Positions 32,733-41,249 of a stretch of DNA of 41,354 nt are shown here, piece by piece. Under the pieces are notes generated by a model. That model had not been told where the DNA came from, did not search any database, and saw only the letters and a list, made by a program, of their open reading frames with translations. The position numbers and the translations under genes are program-made. This stretch comes from Deltaproteobacteria bacterium (GTDB taxonomy: Bacteria; Desulfobacterota; Syntrophia; Syntrophales; UBA2210): contig JAFGGB010000159.1 of the NCBI GenBank assembly GCA_016930775.1, forward strand, positions 1 to 41,354, in the 5' to 3' direction. Positions within the stretch are counted from its first letter, which is position 1, and the number at the start of each line of letters is the position of its first letter.

Positions 32733-33464
32733 CTAGTTTTTGTCGCCGAAGGGCAGCTTTAAACCTTTCAGTTTGTCCTTGATGTCCTGCAGCGATGGCA
32801 TGGGCCCCTTATCTCCGCCCTCCTGTTTATTCTCTTCAGGCTCATCCAAGATGGCAAACATGTTTGGCGCAGCCGCATACCCCGCGGGAAGTTCGAAGAG
32901 GGCCTTAGGCTGGGACCCGGTTTTTATCTTTCGAAGCTCCGTCATGCTCCCGTCTTCATGCTTGGTCCGCATGGGCAAATCAAATTCCTTTGCCACCCAG
33001 ATCGTCGATTCGCTTTTTTTCTTGAAGCCCAGAAATTCAACTGTGGCAGCGACGAGTTTCTTCTCGCATTTATAACCGTTTACCGTCTCCGTCCCCAGTT
33101 CTTTCACTACGTTCTGGGTTGCGACATCCTTGAACATCTTTCCCCACTCTGCCTCATCGAAGGGCTTCTCGTAATAGAGCTTTTTGCCGGGGTTGATCAT
33201 CCAGATGATTTTTTTGTCCTTTCTGTAGATCATTGTCATGGTTCCCTTGCCCATCTGGACGGCGCCCTCCATGCGCATCTTGTCGGGCGTTACATAGAAT
33301 TTTTGCAGACCTTCTTCAACGCCTTTCGAATTGATATGAATCTGCTCCGCGGAAAAGCTTGAAATCTTGGCGGCAGAGGCTGTCGACGGTGCGAGAGCAA
33401 ACAACAGACAAAGAACTGTTCCAAGGAAACGGGCCATGCGATGTGCGATTTTGCTGTCAGACAT
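32733..33464 (-). CDS. DUF4412/LolA-like periplasmic protein
   Basis: The start is MSDSKIAHRMAR (33464), with ATAGGAGGAA upstream; 243 aa. A signal peptide (hydrophobic FLGTVLCLLFALAPSTASA, cleavage before AKIS) precedes a beta-rich body: MRMEGAVQMGKGTMTMIYRKDKKIIWMINPGKKLYYE, GTETVNGYKCEKKLV, TIWVAKEFDLPMRTKHEDGSMTELRKI. This fits the DUF4412 family in the LolA/LppX fold class that carries lipophilic ligands. It ends in a charged tail after an ELPAGY strand. The ligand is unknown. Confidence 0.82.
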   Translation of the reverse strand: MSDSKIAHRMARFLGTVLCLLFALAPSTASAAKISSFSAEQIHINSKGVEEGLQKFYVTPDKMRMEGAVQMGKGTMTMIYRKDKKIIWMINPGKKLYYEKPFDEAEWGKMFKDVATQNVVKELGTETVNGYKCEKKLVAATVEFLGFKKKSESTIWVAKEFDLPMRTKHEDGSMTELRKIKTGSQPKALFELPAGYAAAPNMFAILDEPEENKQEGGDKGPMPSLQDIKDKLKGLKLPFGDKN

Positions 33465-33540
33465 AATTCCTCCTATTGATACCGTGAATTGGGGTTCACT
33501 ATACACGAAAGGAACCCTGATCTGCAAAAGACGCAACCCA

Positions 33541-34557
33541 TCACTGAAAGGCCGCAACCTTTTCGTCACGCACGTTGGCGATTCCGATGGATCGGGAACC
33601 CCTCTCGATTTCTTTGATCATCTCAACAATAGAATCGTTTACCGGCGTGGCAACGCCGCATTCTTTTCCTTTGCTGCCGATATATCCGTTCAGAAAATCT
33701 ATTTCCGTGGGTCTGCCGCGCTCGAGCGATTGAAGCATCGAGGATTTCAGACGGCGGTATTTGAATCCCATAAGGCGGATTACGAGGTGTCGTTTCCAAT
33801 CGGGTCCCTTGAAAAAATTGTAATAATCAAATTTATTTGCATAGGGCGGCACCTTGAGACCCAGGGTATCGGCCACATCCATTGCCTCACGCACAATCCT
33901 GATGAAAATTTTTCTCGCCTGCTTCAGACGGAGCATTTCACCGAGAGTGAGCCCCGAAATGGCGCCGAGAGCGGTAATGCAGGAATTAATAATCAGCTTT
34001 GAGTAGAGAGCCTCCAGAATATCAGCTGTGACCGTCACGGGAAGGATTGTTTCAAGTATTTCCTTGACCTCCCCGAGGCGAGACTCGCTTCTCTTGTCGA
34101 GACAGCCTATTACAAATTCTCCCATGGAAGTCATAACGAGTTCCGCGGGACCCTCCATGGTGGCGCCCCAGCCGACCACACAACCGACAACCCTCTCCCT
34201 GCCCACCACCTCCGATAGCGCCTCTTCGCAGATTCCGTTCTGGAGCGACGCGACGAGAGAATCATCCTTCAGAAACGGGAGGATCTCCCGGGCCGCGCTT
34301 ATCAGATCCGTGGCTTTTGTTGCATGGAAAACGACGTCTTTTGGCCCCGATAGATCGGAAATCCGGGTCACGGCAGGCAGTTTAATGGTGTGATTGCCCC
34401 TGACTCCGGAGATACGGAGCCCTTCTTCACCGATCTTTCGTACAATTTCCGGATGTTTGCAGACTAATTCAATGTCGCAGCCTGCTTTGGCGGCAAAGCC
34501 GGCAACAATGCCCCCGACGGCGCCGGCCCCCACTACAGCTATCCTTGGCTTCGCCAT
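33541..34557 (-). CDS. Ketopantoate (2-dehydropantoate) reductase family protein
   Basis: This 338-aa protein has the NAD(P)-binding VGAGAVGGIVAG at residue 8, a second-strand Lys in LVCKHPEIV, and VVFHATKATDL. It has the catalytic Lys and Asn in LYSKLIINSCITALGAISG, and a C-terminal helical domain (KSSMLQSLERGRPTEIDFLNGYI). This is the PanE/ApbA family. Reduction of ketopantoate for CoA synthesis is the default reading, but length and the family's breadth allow another 2-keto acid. The start follows GGGGGAGAAAT. It is the first of the minus-strand genes before the DUF4412 gene. Confidence 0.87.
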   Translation of the reverse strand: MAKPRIAVVGAGAVGGIVAGFAAKAGCDIELVCKHPEIVRKIGEEGLRISGVRGNHTIKLPAVTRISDLSGPKDVVFHATKATDLISAAREILPFLKDDSLVASLQNGICEEALSEVVGRERVVGCVVGWGATMEGPAELVMTSMGEFVIGCLDKRSESRLGEVKEILETILPVTVTADILEALYSKLIINSCITALGAISGLTLGEMLRLKQARKIFIRIVREAMDVADTLGLKVPPYANKFDYYNFFKGPDWKRHLVIRLMGFKYRRLKSSMLQSLERGRPTEIDFLNGYIGSKGKECGVATPVNDSIVEMIKEIERGSRSIGIANVRDEKVAAFQ

Positions 34558-34878
34558 AACGATTTCTCCCCCAGGAAATCTGGTATTTTACTATGCTTGA
34601 CAATAGTTCTCGCTTCTTTTAGAAGAGTTATACACGCACCTGATTTTCATGTCACTATAACATATAAAGGGCACAGATCGCCTGTGTATCATTGTGCAAC
34701 CGGCGGAGCATCAATAACAAAGTCGGACCGATCTCTCCTGCGACCTCCTCGACACACTCGGCCCGAGAATAATCAAAGGCGACACCAATAACCGGAATAA
34801 CCAGACAGCGGGAACTGTCCAGCAGGCGGTTCAGCAATACAATCGATCATCAGCGAAAAGAAAGGAACAGGGGGCGCT
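34558..34878. other. Divergent intergenic region between the PanE-like and propionyl-CoA synthetase genes
   Basis: This region of 321 bases has no supported gene. It is locally AT-rich (TATAACATATAAAG near 34657-34670) and must hold two divergent promoters. No -35/-10 pair is convincing enough to assign. No repeat or riboswitch was seen. Confidence 0.5.
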
Positions 34879-36780
34879 ATGTCAAGAGACAAGAACTACG
34901 ACGAGGCTTTTAAAGAATCTATCACAAATCCAGATTCCTTCTGGGCAAAAGCAGCTGAAGATGTTCGCTGGGTAAAGAAATGGGAGAAGGTTCTCGATGA
35001 AAGCGGGAAGCCCTTCTACCGGTGGTTCACCGGAGGACTCCTGAATACCTGCTACAATGCTCTGGATTGCCATGTGGAGCAGGGGCGTGCCGATCAGACG
35101 GCGGTCATCTATGACAGTCCCGTGACCGGCGTCGTCAGAAAAATCACCTACCGTGAAATGCTCGATGACGTATCCCGGTTCGCCGGCGCCTTGAAAGGTC
35201 TCGGCGTATCCAAGGGAGACACCGTGGTAGTCTACATGCCCATGATCCCCCAGGCACTGGTGGCCGTCCTGGCCTGCGCCCGCCTGGGAGCGGTCCATTC
35301 AGTCGTCTTCGGCGGATTCGCCCCCAATGAACTGGCGATCAGGATTGACGACGCAAAACCCAAGGTCATAATTTCCGCATCCTGCGGCATTGAGGGCGCG
35401 AAAGTGATTTCCTACAAGCCCCTCCTCGACGGGGCCGTTAAAATTGCAAAGCACAAACCGGGAAATTGCATCATCTATCAGCGGCCTCAGATGAAGGCCG
35501 ACCTTGTGGAAGGCAGGGATCACGATTGGGAGGAGCTGGCAAAGAAAGCGGAACCGGCCTCCTGTGTGCCCGTGACGGCAACAGACCCTCTCTACATTCT
35601 CTACACTTCGGGAACGACGGGACGGCCAAAAGGCGTTATGCGGGATCACGGAGGCCATGTCGTGGCCCTCAAGTGGTCAATGAAGAATATCTATGACGTG
35701 AAGCCCGGCGACGTTTACTGGGCCGCCTCCGACGTAGGCTGGGTCGTGGGCCATTCCTATATAATCTATGCTCCGCTGTTTATGGGGTGCACCACTGTTC
35801 TCTATGAAGGCAAACCCGTGGGAACTCCCGATCCCGGCGCATTCTGGCGGGTCATCGCTCAGCACGGAGTGAACGTTCTATTTACGGCGCCGACGGCCTT
35901 CAGAGCCATCAAGCGGGAAGATCCGGAAGCGACCTGCCTGAAGAAGTACGACATCAGTTCCCTGAAATATCTCTTCCTCGCAGGCGAGCGCCTGGACCCC
36001 GATACTTATTATTGGGCATCGAAGATCCTCGGACGACCGGTCATAGATCACTGGTGGCAGACGGAAACAGGATGGCCCATCGCCGCAAACTGCCTGGGCA
36101 TCGAGGCGCTGCCTGTCAAGGCAGGCTCTCCCACAAAGCCCGTGCCGGGCTACAATGTTATGATTGTCGATGCCTCTGGCAAGGAATTGCCCAGGGGCGA
36201 GGAGGGTTACGTCGTCATCAAACTTCCCCTCCCCCCGGGCTGTCTTCCCACGCTCTGGAACGACGACAAGCGTTATCTCGAATACGTCGAGGAAATACCC
36301 GGCTATTATATCACCGGCGACGGCGGATACTTCGATAAAGACGGCTATCTCTTCATCATGGGCCGCATCGATGACGTTATCAACGTGGCAGGCCACCGTC
36401 TCTCCACGGGCGCCATGGAGGAAATCGTCTCGAAACACAGAGATGTTGCTGAGTGTGCGGTCCTCGGCGCCAACGATCAACTCAAGGGCGAGGTTCCCAT
36501 CGGCTTTGTTGTTCTCAAGGCCGGGGTAACGAGGACTCACGATGAAATTGTTAAAGAACTGGTGCAGATGGTTCGCGACGAAATAGGCGCCGTTGCATGC
36601 TTCAAACAAGCCGCTGTCGTCGCTGCGCTGCCAAAAACCCGGTCAGGCAAGACCCTCCGCGGCACTATAAAAAAGATCGCCAACGGTGAGAAATTCACCG
36701 TGCCGTCGACAATCGAGGACCCCGCAGTGCTCACTGCCATCGAGGAATCGGCCAGAAAAATCGGCTTCGGCAAGAAATAA
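34879..36780 (+). CDS. prpE: Propionyl-CoA synthetase (PrpE-type AMP-forming acyl-CoA ligase)
   Basis: This 633-aa ANL-family ligase has the ATP motif YTSGTTGRPKG, the aryl/acyl motif LFLAGERLDPDTYYW, HWWQTETGW, YYITGDGGYFDKDGYLFIMGR, and the catalytic C-terminal lysine in KTRSGKTLR. The PrpE/ACSS3 branch is indicated by GSPTKPVPGYNVMIVD and LPPGCLPTLWNDDKRY. It activates propionate (possibly acetate) to the CoA thioester, in line with propionate or acetate handling in a syntroph. The start follows AAAGGAAC. It is monocistronic between a divergent and a convergent gene. Confidence 0.9.
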   Translation: MSRDKNYDEAFKESITNPDSFWAKAAEDVRWVKKWEKVLDESGKPFYRWFTGGLLNTCYNALDCHVEQGRADQTAVIYDSPVTGVVRKITYREMLDDVSRFAGALKGLGVSKGDTVVVYMPMIPQALVAVLACARLGAVHSVVFGGFAPNELAIRIDDAKPKVIISASCGIEGAKVISYKPLLDGAVKIAKHKPGNCIIYQRPQMKADLVEGRDHDWEELAKKAEPASCVPVTATDPLYILYTSGTTGRPKGVMRDHGGHVVALKWSMKNIYDVKPGDVYWAASDVGWVVGHSYIIYAPLFMGCTTVLYEGKPVGTPDPGAFWRVIAQHGVNVLFTAPTAFRAIKREDPEATCLKKYDISSLKYLFLAGERLDPDTYYWASKILGRPVIDHWWQTETGWPIAANCLGIEALPVKAGSPTKPVPGYNVMIVDASGKELPRGEEGYVVIKLPLPPGCLPTLWNDDKRYLEYVEEIPGYYITGDGGYFDKDGYLFIMGRIDDVINVAGHRLSTGAMEEIVSKHRDVAECAVLGANDQLKGEVPIGFVVLKAGVTRTHDEIVKELVQMVRDEIGAVACFKQAAVVAALPKTRSGKTLRGTIKKIANGEKFTVPSTIEDPAVLTAIEESARKIGFGKK

Positions 36781-36801
36781 CAGGGGCTTTAAGACGACGG
36801 G

Positions 36802-36831
36802 GGGCGCCCCGGCGATATGATCGAGGCGCCC
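36802..36831. terminator. GC-rich hairpin between convergent genes
   Basis: GGGCGCC (36802-36808) and GGCGCCC (36825-36831) form a seven-base stem with a 16-base loop, then TTCGTTATT. The T-run is poor, so terminator function for prpE is only likely. Confidence 0.45.
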
Positions 36832-36856
36832 TTCGTTATTCGAAAAGGATCATACC

Positions 36857-38608
36857 TTACAAATCGGGATCAACGGCGCCGATTCCGGCATAGCACGTCC
36901 CCCCGACAGCTTCAGTGTCGTAGTATAAAGCAAAAGAGGCAATGCCTTGCGCTGCATCTAGCGTGACGCTTCCGCTGCCCCTGTCATTTCCCGGAATAAT
37001 CCTTGACAGCTCATAGGCTTCACTTCCCATAGCGGCTAAGGTTACGCTATCGGCGCCTATGATGCTGCCGTCAGTTCCAAAACAGGTGAGTGACACTGTA
37101 ACCGCCGTAGAATTGGGGTTGCAAAGACAAATCATCGTGTCCCATCCGCCTCCTGCCGGATAACGAATTTGAGCCATATGGGGAACGATAAGCCTGGTGC
37201 ATAAAGCGCCGATCAGCGATATATCGGCCATGATGACAGGATACGCTGCGGCGTCCAGGCGCCCAATCCAGGCGAGTCCAGATAATTTTTGCGTGGAGCT
37301 CACGAGAACCCATCCCTCGTTGATTTTCGGCGACAGCACCGCAGCCCATTGCCCCCGAGCCCCTATTGCAAAGGGCGCCACATCTTGAGCCTTGGAACCG
37401 TCTGGATTGTAAACGGTGATTGTTACCGTGGCCGGGAGGATCTGGCTGGCATTGCGCAGTGCAAGGCTCGAATAATAGTCTCCATCGCTTCGATAATAGG
37501 GCAAATAATAGTCATAGGAACCACGAAGGCTTGTTTCGCTGACTGAGGCGCTGATGCCAGCGTAACAAGTGCCGCTTGCCGCCTCCCTATCTGAATAGAG
37601 TGCAAACGCGGCAACACCAGGCGTAACGGCGATGACGACACTGCCTCCCTCTCGATCGTTCTGAGGGAACATGTCATCGAGTCCGTAGGCGATGCTCCCT
37701 TTCATAGGAATCTCAAGGATAACGGGACTCCCAACGGTTCCTTCCGGACTGACGTAGGTAAGACTCACCGTCGATGCCACTGAATTGGGATTGCATATAC
37801 AGACCGTGGTGTCCCATCCCCCGCCGGCTTGATATCGCTTCTGGGCCACATGCGGCACCGTGAGCGCACTGGAAAGAGTGCCAATAAGTCCTATATCGGC
37901 CATTATAGTCGGCCAGCCTCCCTCAAGCTGCCCCACCCAGGCAAGACCCGTGAGCTTCCTGGTAGAGTTCACATGAACCCATCCTCCCGTGATTTTCGGC
38001 AACAGCACCGCTGCCCACTGGCCAGCTGCTGCAAGAGTGAAAGGACTCACTGTCTGAGCGACTGAGCCGTTTTGGTTATAAACAATGATCGTCACCGTTG
38101 CGGTCTCTGCATCGCTTGAATTCCGGAGGGCAAGGCTGGAATAATATTCTCCGTCGCCTCTATAATAGGGAACATAATAATTGTAAGCTCCAGATAAACT
38201 GGTTCCTCCCTGAAGATTTACGGAAAAGGAGCACGTCGTGCTGCCAAGACTGCAACTGTACGTGTAAGACCCCGCGCCGGAATCGCCGGGAGGGTTCAGC
38301 GTCCATACGTATGTCTCAGATTCCTCGGCATTGCTGTGAGTCGCCGTATAGACGGCGCCGGCTATAGTGCCGCTCACTGATTCCTCACCGTCCATAATCA
38401 TGGTAAAGCTGTCTCCGGACTGAGTAATCTCTACAGTCCCTGAATCGGCAACCCACTCGGGCCGTACGGGAGAGCATCCTCCGGTCGTATAGCTCCACGT
38501 GCCCGTTGCATCATATGTCGCCGCCCCGGCACTTCCCATAGCGATCAATAGGAGAGCCACGAGCGCCACGACAATGGCGAAAGCGTGCATGAAGTCCTCG
38601 CGTTTCAT
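36857..38608 (-). CDS. Secreted protein with two ~220-residue internal repeats, unknown function
   Basis: This 583-aa protein has a signal peptide (hydrophobic AFAIVVALVALLLIAMGSAGA). A beta-rich N-terminal part with Cys residues (residues 30-130, TGTWSYTTGGC, GSTTCSFSV) precedes two copies of a module. Module 1 (136-353) has SGAYNYYVPYYRGDGEYYSSL and module 2 (359-577) has RGSYDYYLPYYRSDGDYYSSL, offset 223 residues. Each module ends in CYAGI after GGGWDT.[VI]C[IL]CNPNS and FALY segments. The repeats look like extracellular beta-sandwich domains of the kind used in adhesion. The start follows GGGAGG. I do not recognise the family. Confidence 0.75.
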   Translation of the reverse strand: MKREDFMHAFAIVVALVALLLIAMGSAGAATYDATGTWSYTTGGCSPVRPEWVADSGTVEITQSGDSFTMIMDGEESVSGTIAGAVYTATHSNAEESETYVWTLNPPGDSGAGSYTYSCSLGSTTCSFSVNLQGGTSLSGAYNYYVPYYRGDGEYYSSLALRNSSDAETATVTIIVYNQNGSVAQTVSPFTLAAAGQWAAVLLPKITGGWVHVNSTRKLTGLAWVGQLEGGWPTIMADIGLIGTLSSALTVPHVAQKRYQAGGGWDTTVCICNPNSVASTVSLTYVSPEGTVGSPVILEIPMKGSIAYGLDDMFPQNDREGGSVVIAVTPGVAAFALYSDREAASGTCYAGISASVSETSLRGSYDYYLPYYRSDGDYYSSLALRNASQILPATVTITVYNPDGSKAQDVAPFAIGARGQWAAVLSPKINEGWVLVSSTQKLSGLAWIGRLDAAAYPVIMADISLIGALCTRLIVPHMAQIRYPAGGGWDTMICLCNPNSTAVTVSLTCFGTDGSIIGADSVTLAAMGSEAYELSRIIPGNDRGSGSVTLDAAQGIASFALYYDTEAVGGTCYAGIGAVDPDL

Positions 38609-38614
38609 CTAGCG

Positions 38615-38656
38615 CCTCCCTATAGTAAGGATTGTGTTGTCTTTCCTCCCTATAGT
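38615..38656. repeat. 12-bp direct repeat CCTCCCTATAGT in the 5' region of the repeat-protein gene
   Basis: Identical copies at 38615-38626 and 38645-38656 are exactly 30 bases apart. On the minus strand the proximal copy supplies the GGGAGG ribosome-binding site of the 583-aa gene. The distal copy may be a duplication or a binding site. The rest of the 281-base divergent gap shows no gene. Confidence 0.4.
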
Positions 38657-38889
38657 CGGCGTCCGTCGCCGTTTTCTTAAGCAATAGGCGGAAATGTAGC
38701 CCTGAATTGCGCCATTGCGCCGCCGCTCCGTTATTTTTTACGGGCGCTGTTCATTTTTCATTCCCCTCGATAAACAATATATTGTGTAGATGGTTGATTT
38801 TTACCACCACATATAGTATGGTTTCATCAATTCGGCGGTCCGGCAGGCGCCTCTCTTCTCTAATAGAAATATTTTTTCGAAGGGTTCCC

Positions 38890-39675
38890 ATGAATCGGCG
38901 ACGCTTTCTGGCCAGGATGTGCATCTATCTCTCCGGATTCCTTCTGGGCTTCTCGCAGTTTCCGCGATCATCTTTCGCCTCCGGCAATCGTTCCTTTCAG
39001 GAAGCTTCGACGGCCAGAATTGCTCTGATTATCGACGATATCGGCTGGAGCCGACGTGGCGCCTTGGCCTTCCTGGATCTCAACGTACCCATTACGTTTT
39101 CCGTCCTGCCTCAATTACGCTATTCCAATGTTCTGGCTGGAGAACTTCACGAAGCCGGGCAGGAAATCATGCTCCATCAACCTATGGAACCGCAGGCCTC
39201 ATATCTCGATCCCGGTCCGGGCGCTCTTTTCGTGGGAGACCCAGCCGATCGCATCGAACGGACCGTCACAACAAATATCGAGGATATCCCCCACATCCGG
39301 GGCGTTAACAATCACATGGGTTCCCGGCTCACCGAGAGCAACGAAGAAATCACCCTGGCGTTGAAAACAATAGGTTCGCAAGACCTCTTTTTTATCGACA
39401 GCAGGACATCGTCCCGATCGAAAGCCTTTCCAATCGCCCGAAGTCTCAACATGACTGCTTCCTTCAGCAATCTGTGCATAGATTATTGCCGAGACGGCGA
39501 TTACACCCTCCGTCAGCTCGAGAAACTAGGCGCTCTGGCAAAATCGAACGGCACAGCCATAGCCATAGGCCATCCGCACCTCTCAACCCTCAAAGCCCTG
39601 AGAACCTTCCTTCATTCTCCGGCGTCAGAGCGACTGACCTTCGTTCACGTCTCCCAAACATTTTCTGAATCGTAG
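38890..39675 (+). CDS. Divergent polysaccharide deacetylase (YibQ-like), secreted
   Basis: The start is set at MNRRRFLARM (38890), behind CGAAGGG; the ORF-track start 38707 covers the promoter region. The 261-aa protein begins with a twin-arginine-like signal (RRRFLARMCIYLSGFLLGF, then SSFASG). The deacetylase core has IALIIDDIGWS, FSVLPQLRYS, MLHQPMEP, NNHMGSRLTES, FFIDSRTSS and the late GHPH motif. This is the divergent polysaccharide deacetylase family (PF04748), with NodB-barrel metal sites of unproven activity. It lies divergent from the repeat-protein gene. Confidence 0.87.
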   Translation: MNRRRFLARMCIYLSGFLLGFSQFPRSSFASGNRSFQEASTARIALIIDDIGWSRRGALAFLDLNVPITFSVLPQLRYSNVLAGELHEAGQEIMLHQPMEPQASYLDPGPGALFVGDPADRIERTVTTNIEDIPHIRGVNNHMGSRLTESNEEITLALKTIGSQDLFFIDSRTSSRSKAFPIARSLNMTASFSNLCIDYCRDGDYTLRQLEKLGALAKSNGTAIAIGHPHLSTLKALRTFLHSPASERLTFVHVSQTFSES

Positions 39676-39791
39676 CATCGGCCCTCTTCCGACAAACAGA
39701 TCTGTCCCTGTTGCTCCGGAGCCGCGGTATGGGCTTGAGCGGGATTGCCGACACCCCCGTTGTCTCTGTTCAGAGGCCGCTTAATGACCTC

Positions 39792-39817
39792 GTCCGACAT
39801 CCGGACAAGAGTTTTTT
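39792..39817 (+). terminator. Weak terminator-like hairpin
   Basis: GTCCG-ACATC-CGGAC (39792-39806) is followed after five bases by six T (39812-39817). The stem is only five pairs. It may end the deacetylase transcript. Confidence 0.35.
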
Positions 39818-39844
39818 GACAGGCTGCACTCCTCGTGATAAGAA
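39816..39844 (+). promoter_or_regulatory. Sigma70 promoter candidate for the 59-aa lipoprotein
   Basis: TTGACA (39816-39821) is followed after 17 bases by TAAGAA (39839-39844), 30 bases before the start codon. The -10 is poor. Confidence 0.4.
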
Positions 39845-39874
39845 AATGCAGTAGGATTACCAGGAGAGGTTGCC

Positions 39875-40054
39875 ATGAGAGAATATATAAAGAAGCTAAC
39901 CTGGCTTGTGGTTGTCATCTCAATGGTGTTTGCAATCGCTTCCTGCGGTCCCCAGCGTTGCCGCCCGGGGTACCACTGGGCGGTGGGGCATCAGACCGGC
40001 ACATCCGACAACTTTATTGCCGGTCACTGTGTCCCGAACCGGGCAGACCGTTAG
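39875..40054 (+). CDS. 59-aa lipoprotein with WxxGH/GHC motifs (missed by the ORF track)
   Basis: ATG 39875 follows CAGGAGAGG at normal spacing. The frame is open to TAG at 40054 and encodes 59 residues, below the track's cut-off. A signal peptide (MREYIKKLTWLVVVISMVFA) ends in a lipobox IASC with Cys24. The mature part, about 36 residues, contains CGPQRCRPGYHWAVGH and a later FIAGHCVPN. These two GH-ending motifs recall the YxWxxGH-xxxxGHW repeats of small envelope proteins. Three cysteines and several His suggest a compact, perhaps metal-binding, surface peptide. Function unknown. Confidence 0.75.
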   Translation: MREYIKKLTWLVVVISMVFAIASCGPQRCRPGYHWAVGHQTGTSDNFIAGHCVPNRADR

Positions 40055-40116
40055 TTTTCAGGAAACCGCCAGATCTGCCCAGCCGTTCGGATTAGCGGCT
40101 CTTGCGAACCATCTGT

Positions 40117-40362
40117 TTATTTCGTCTTGATAGTGAAACTCTGCTCCGTAACGAGATCCCTGATTCCAGCCTTCAGAAGAACAGGATCGACGAGAAGCTT
40201 CGCTTTCTTGGGTCCCCGTGCATCCACAACGGTTCGGTCGAGGGACAGGTGAACCTTCTTGAGCAGTTTCACTCCCCCGTCGAGGACGACGATATGATAG
40301 TTCAGAGCTCCGTAAGCGGCAAGGCCCAGACAGACAACCAGGATTAATGTCACCTTTTTCAT
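40117..40362 (-). CDS. Small membrane-anchored conserved protein, unknown function
   Basis: This 81-aa protein begins with a hydrophobic signal anchor (KKVTLILVVCLGLAAYGALNY). A short periplasmic part follows: HIVVLDGGVKLLKKVHLSLDRTVVDARGPKKAKLLVDPVLLKAGIRDLV. The segment LLKKVHLSLDRTVVDAR is the likely conserved core. I recall similar small proteins in Desulfobacterota with no assigned role. The start follows AAAGGAACGAG, and a sigma70-like promoter lies about 85 bases upstream. It is convergent with the 59-aa lipoprotein gene, with no obvious terminator between. Confidence 0.72.
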   Translation of the reverse strand: MKKVTLILVVCLGLAAYGALNYHIVVLDGGVKLLKKVHLSLDRTVVDARGPKKAKLLVDPVLLKAGIRDLVTEQSFTIKTK

Positions 40363-40450
40363 AGACTCGTTCCTTTCGAGATAAAGGCTGGGATCGAATC
40401 GCCGGTTCTACCGGGGTCGCTAAACAAGGCCGGCAACTCCTTATTGATGT

Positions 40451-40480
40451 ACTATAGAGAAAGAAGAATCATACTGTCAA
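40451..40480 (-). promoter_or_regulatory. Sigma70 promoter of the 81-aa protein gene
   Basis: On the minus strand TTGACA (40480-40475) and TATAGT (40456-40451) are 18 bases apart. This lies about 90 bases upstream of the start codon. Confidence 0.55.
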
Positions 40481-40552
40481 CAACGAGAATTACAGATAAC
40501 ACATTGGCTTTCATTAGATTTTTATTTTTCACCGGCCACAACGAGAAACTGA

Positions 40553-40580
40553 TTGACAAAAGGCTCAGAATCCTTATAAT
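40553..40580 (+). promoter_or_regulatory. Consensus sigma70 promoter of rplU-rpmA
   Basis: TTGACA (40553-40558) and TATAAT (40575-40580) both match the consensus exactly, with a 16-base spacer. They lie 34 bases before the rplU start. A strong promoter is expected for ribosomal protein genes. Confidence 0.85.
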
Positions 40581-40614
40581 GGCGTGTCCTAATTTCTGAC
40601 GAAGGAAATATATT

Positions 40615-40926
40615 ATGTACGCTGTCATTAAAACAGGCGGAAAACAGTACAAGGTAGCTGAAGGCGATATCGTGAACGTTGAGAAACTTGAAGGCGCCAA
40701 AGGCGATGCGGTTTCTCTTGATGAGATATTGCTGATCTCTCAGGACGATCATGTGAAAGTTGGAGCGCCGATCGTCGAAGGGGCCAAGGTCGTAGGAACG
40801 ATTCTCACCCAGATCAAGGGTCCCAAAATCACCATTTTTAAAAAGAAACGGCGGAAGGGCTTCCGCAAGAAGACCGGCCACCGCCAGCAGCTCACCAGTT
40901 TGAAGATAACGGAAATCTCAGCTTAA
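40615..40926 (+). CDS. rplU: 50S ribosomal protein L21
   Basis: This 103-aa protein has the L21 signature [31 protein letters not shown] and the C-terminal [21 protein letters not shown] segment that binds 23S rRNA. The length is normal. The start follows GAAGGAAA. rpmA follows after 12 bases, the standard order. The short YsxB-like gene often found between them in Firmicutes is absent. Confidence 0.98.
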   Translation: MYAVIKTGGKQYKVAEGDIVNVEKLEGAKGDAVSLDEILLISQDDHVKVGAPIVEGAKVVGTILTQIKGPKITIFKKKRRKGFRKKTGHRQQLTSLKITEISA

Positions 40927-40938
40927 GGGGAAAAGATC

Positions 40939-41193
40939 ATGGCTCATAAGAAAGGCCAGGGAAGCAGCCGCAACGGACGCGACAGCCAGGGGCAGCGACG
41001 AGGGGTCAAGGTGTACGGCGGCGAGCAAGTCAATGCCGGCTCCATCTTGGTCCGCCAGTTGGGCACGAAGATACACCCCGGAATAAATGTAGGTCTGGGC
41101 AAGGATTATACAATTTATGCCAAGATAGACGGCGTCGTCCGTTACGAACGAAAAGACAAGACAAGGAAGAAGGTCAGCGTCTACGCGTCGTAG
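40939..41193 (+). CDS. rpmA: 50S ribosomal protein L27
   Basis: This 84-aa protein has the L27 N-terminus [24 protein letters not shown], with the Gly/Ser/Arg-rich tail that reaches the peptidyl-transferase centre, and the [22 protein letters not shown] core. The start follows AAGGGGAAAAG. There is no extra N-terminal pre-sequence of the Firmicutes kind that needs cleavage. It is followed by a terminator. Confidence 0.98.
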   Translation: MAHKKGQGSSRNGRDSQGQRRGVKVYGGEQVNAGSILVRQLGTKIHPGINVGLGKDYTIYAKIDGVVRYERKDKTRKKVSVYAS

Positions 41194-41249
41194 CGGCTCG
41201 CGCGGCGGAAGCGACATCCACAGTACAGTCCTTACTATAGCGATACGAC

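Noticed and set aside
38615-38656. ACTATAGGGAGG on the minus strand, similar to the start of a T7 phage promoter
   Set aside because: The upstream T7 recognition part is absent and the proximal copy is explained as a ribosome-binding site.
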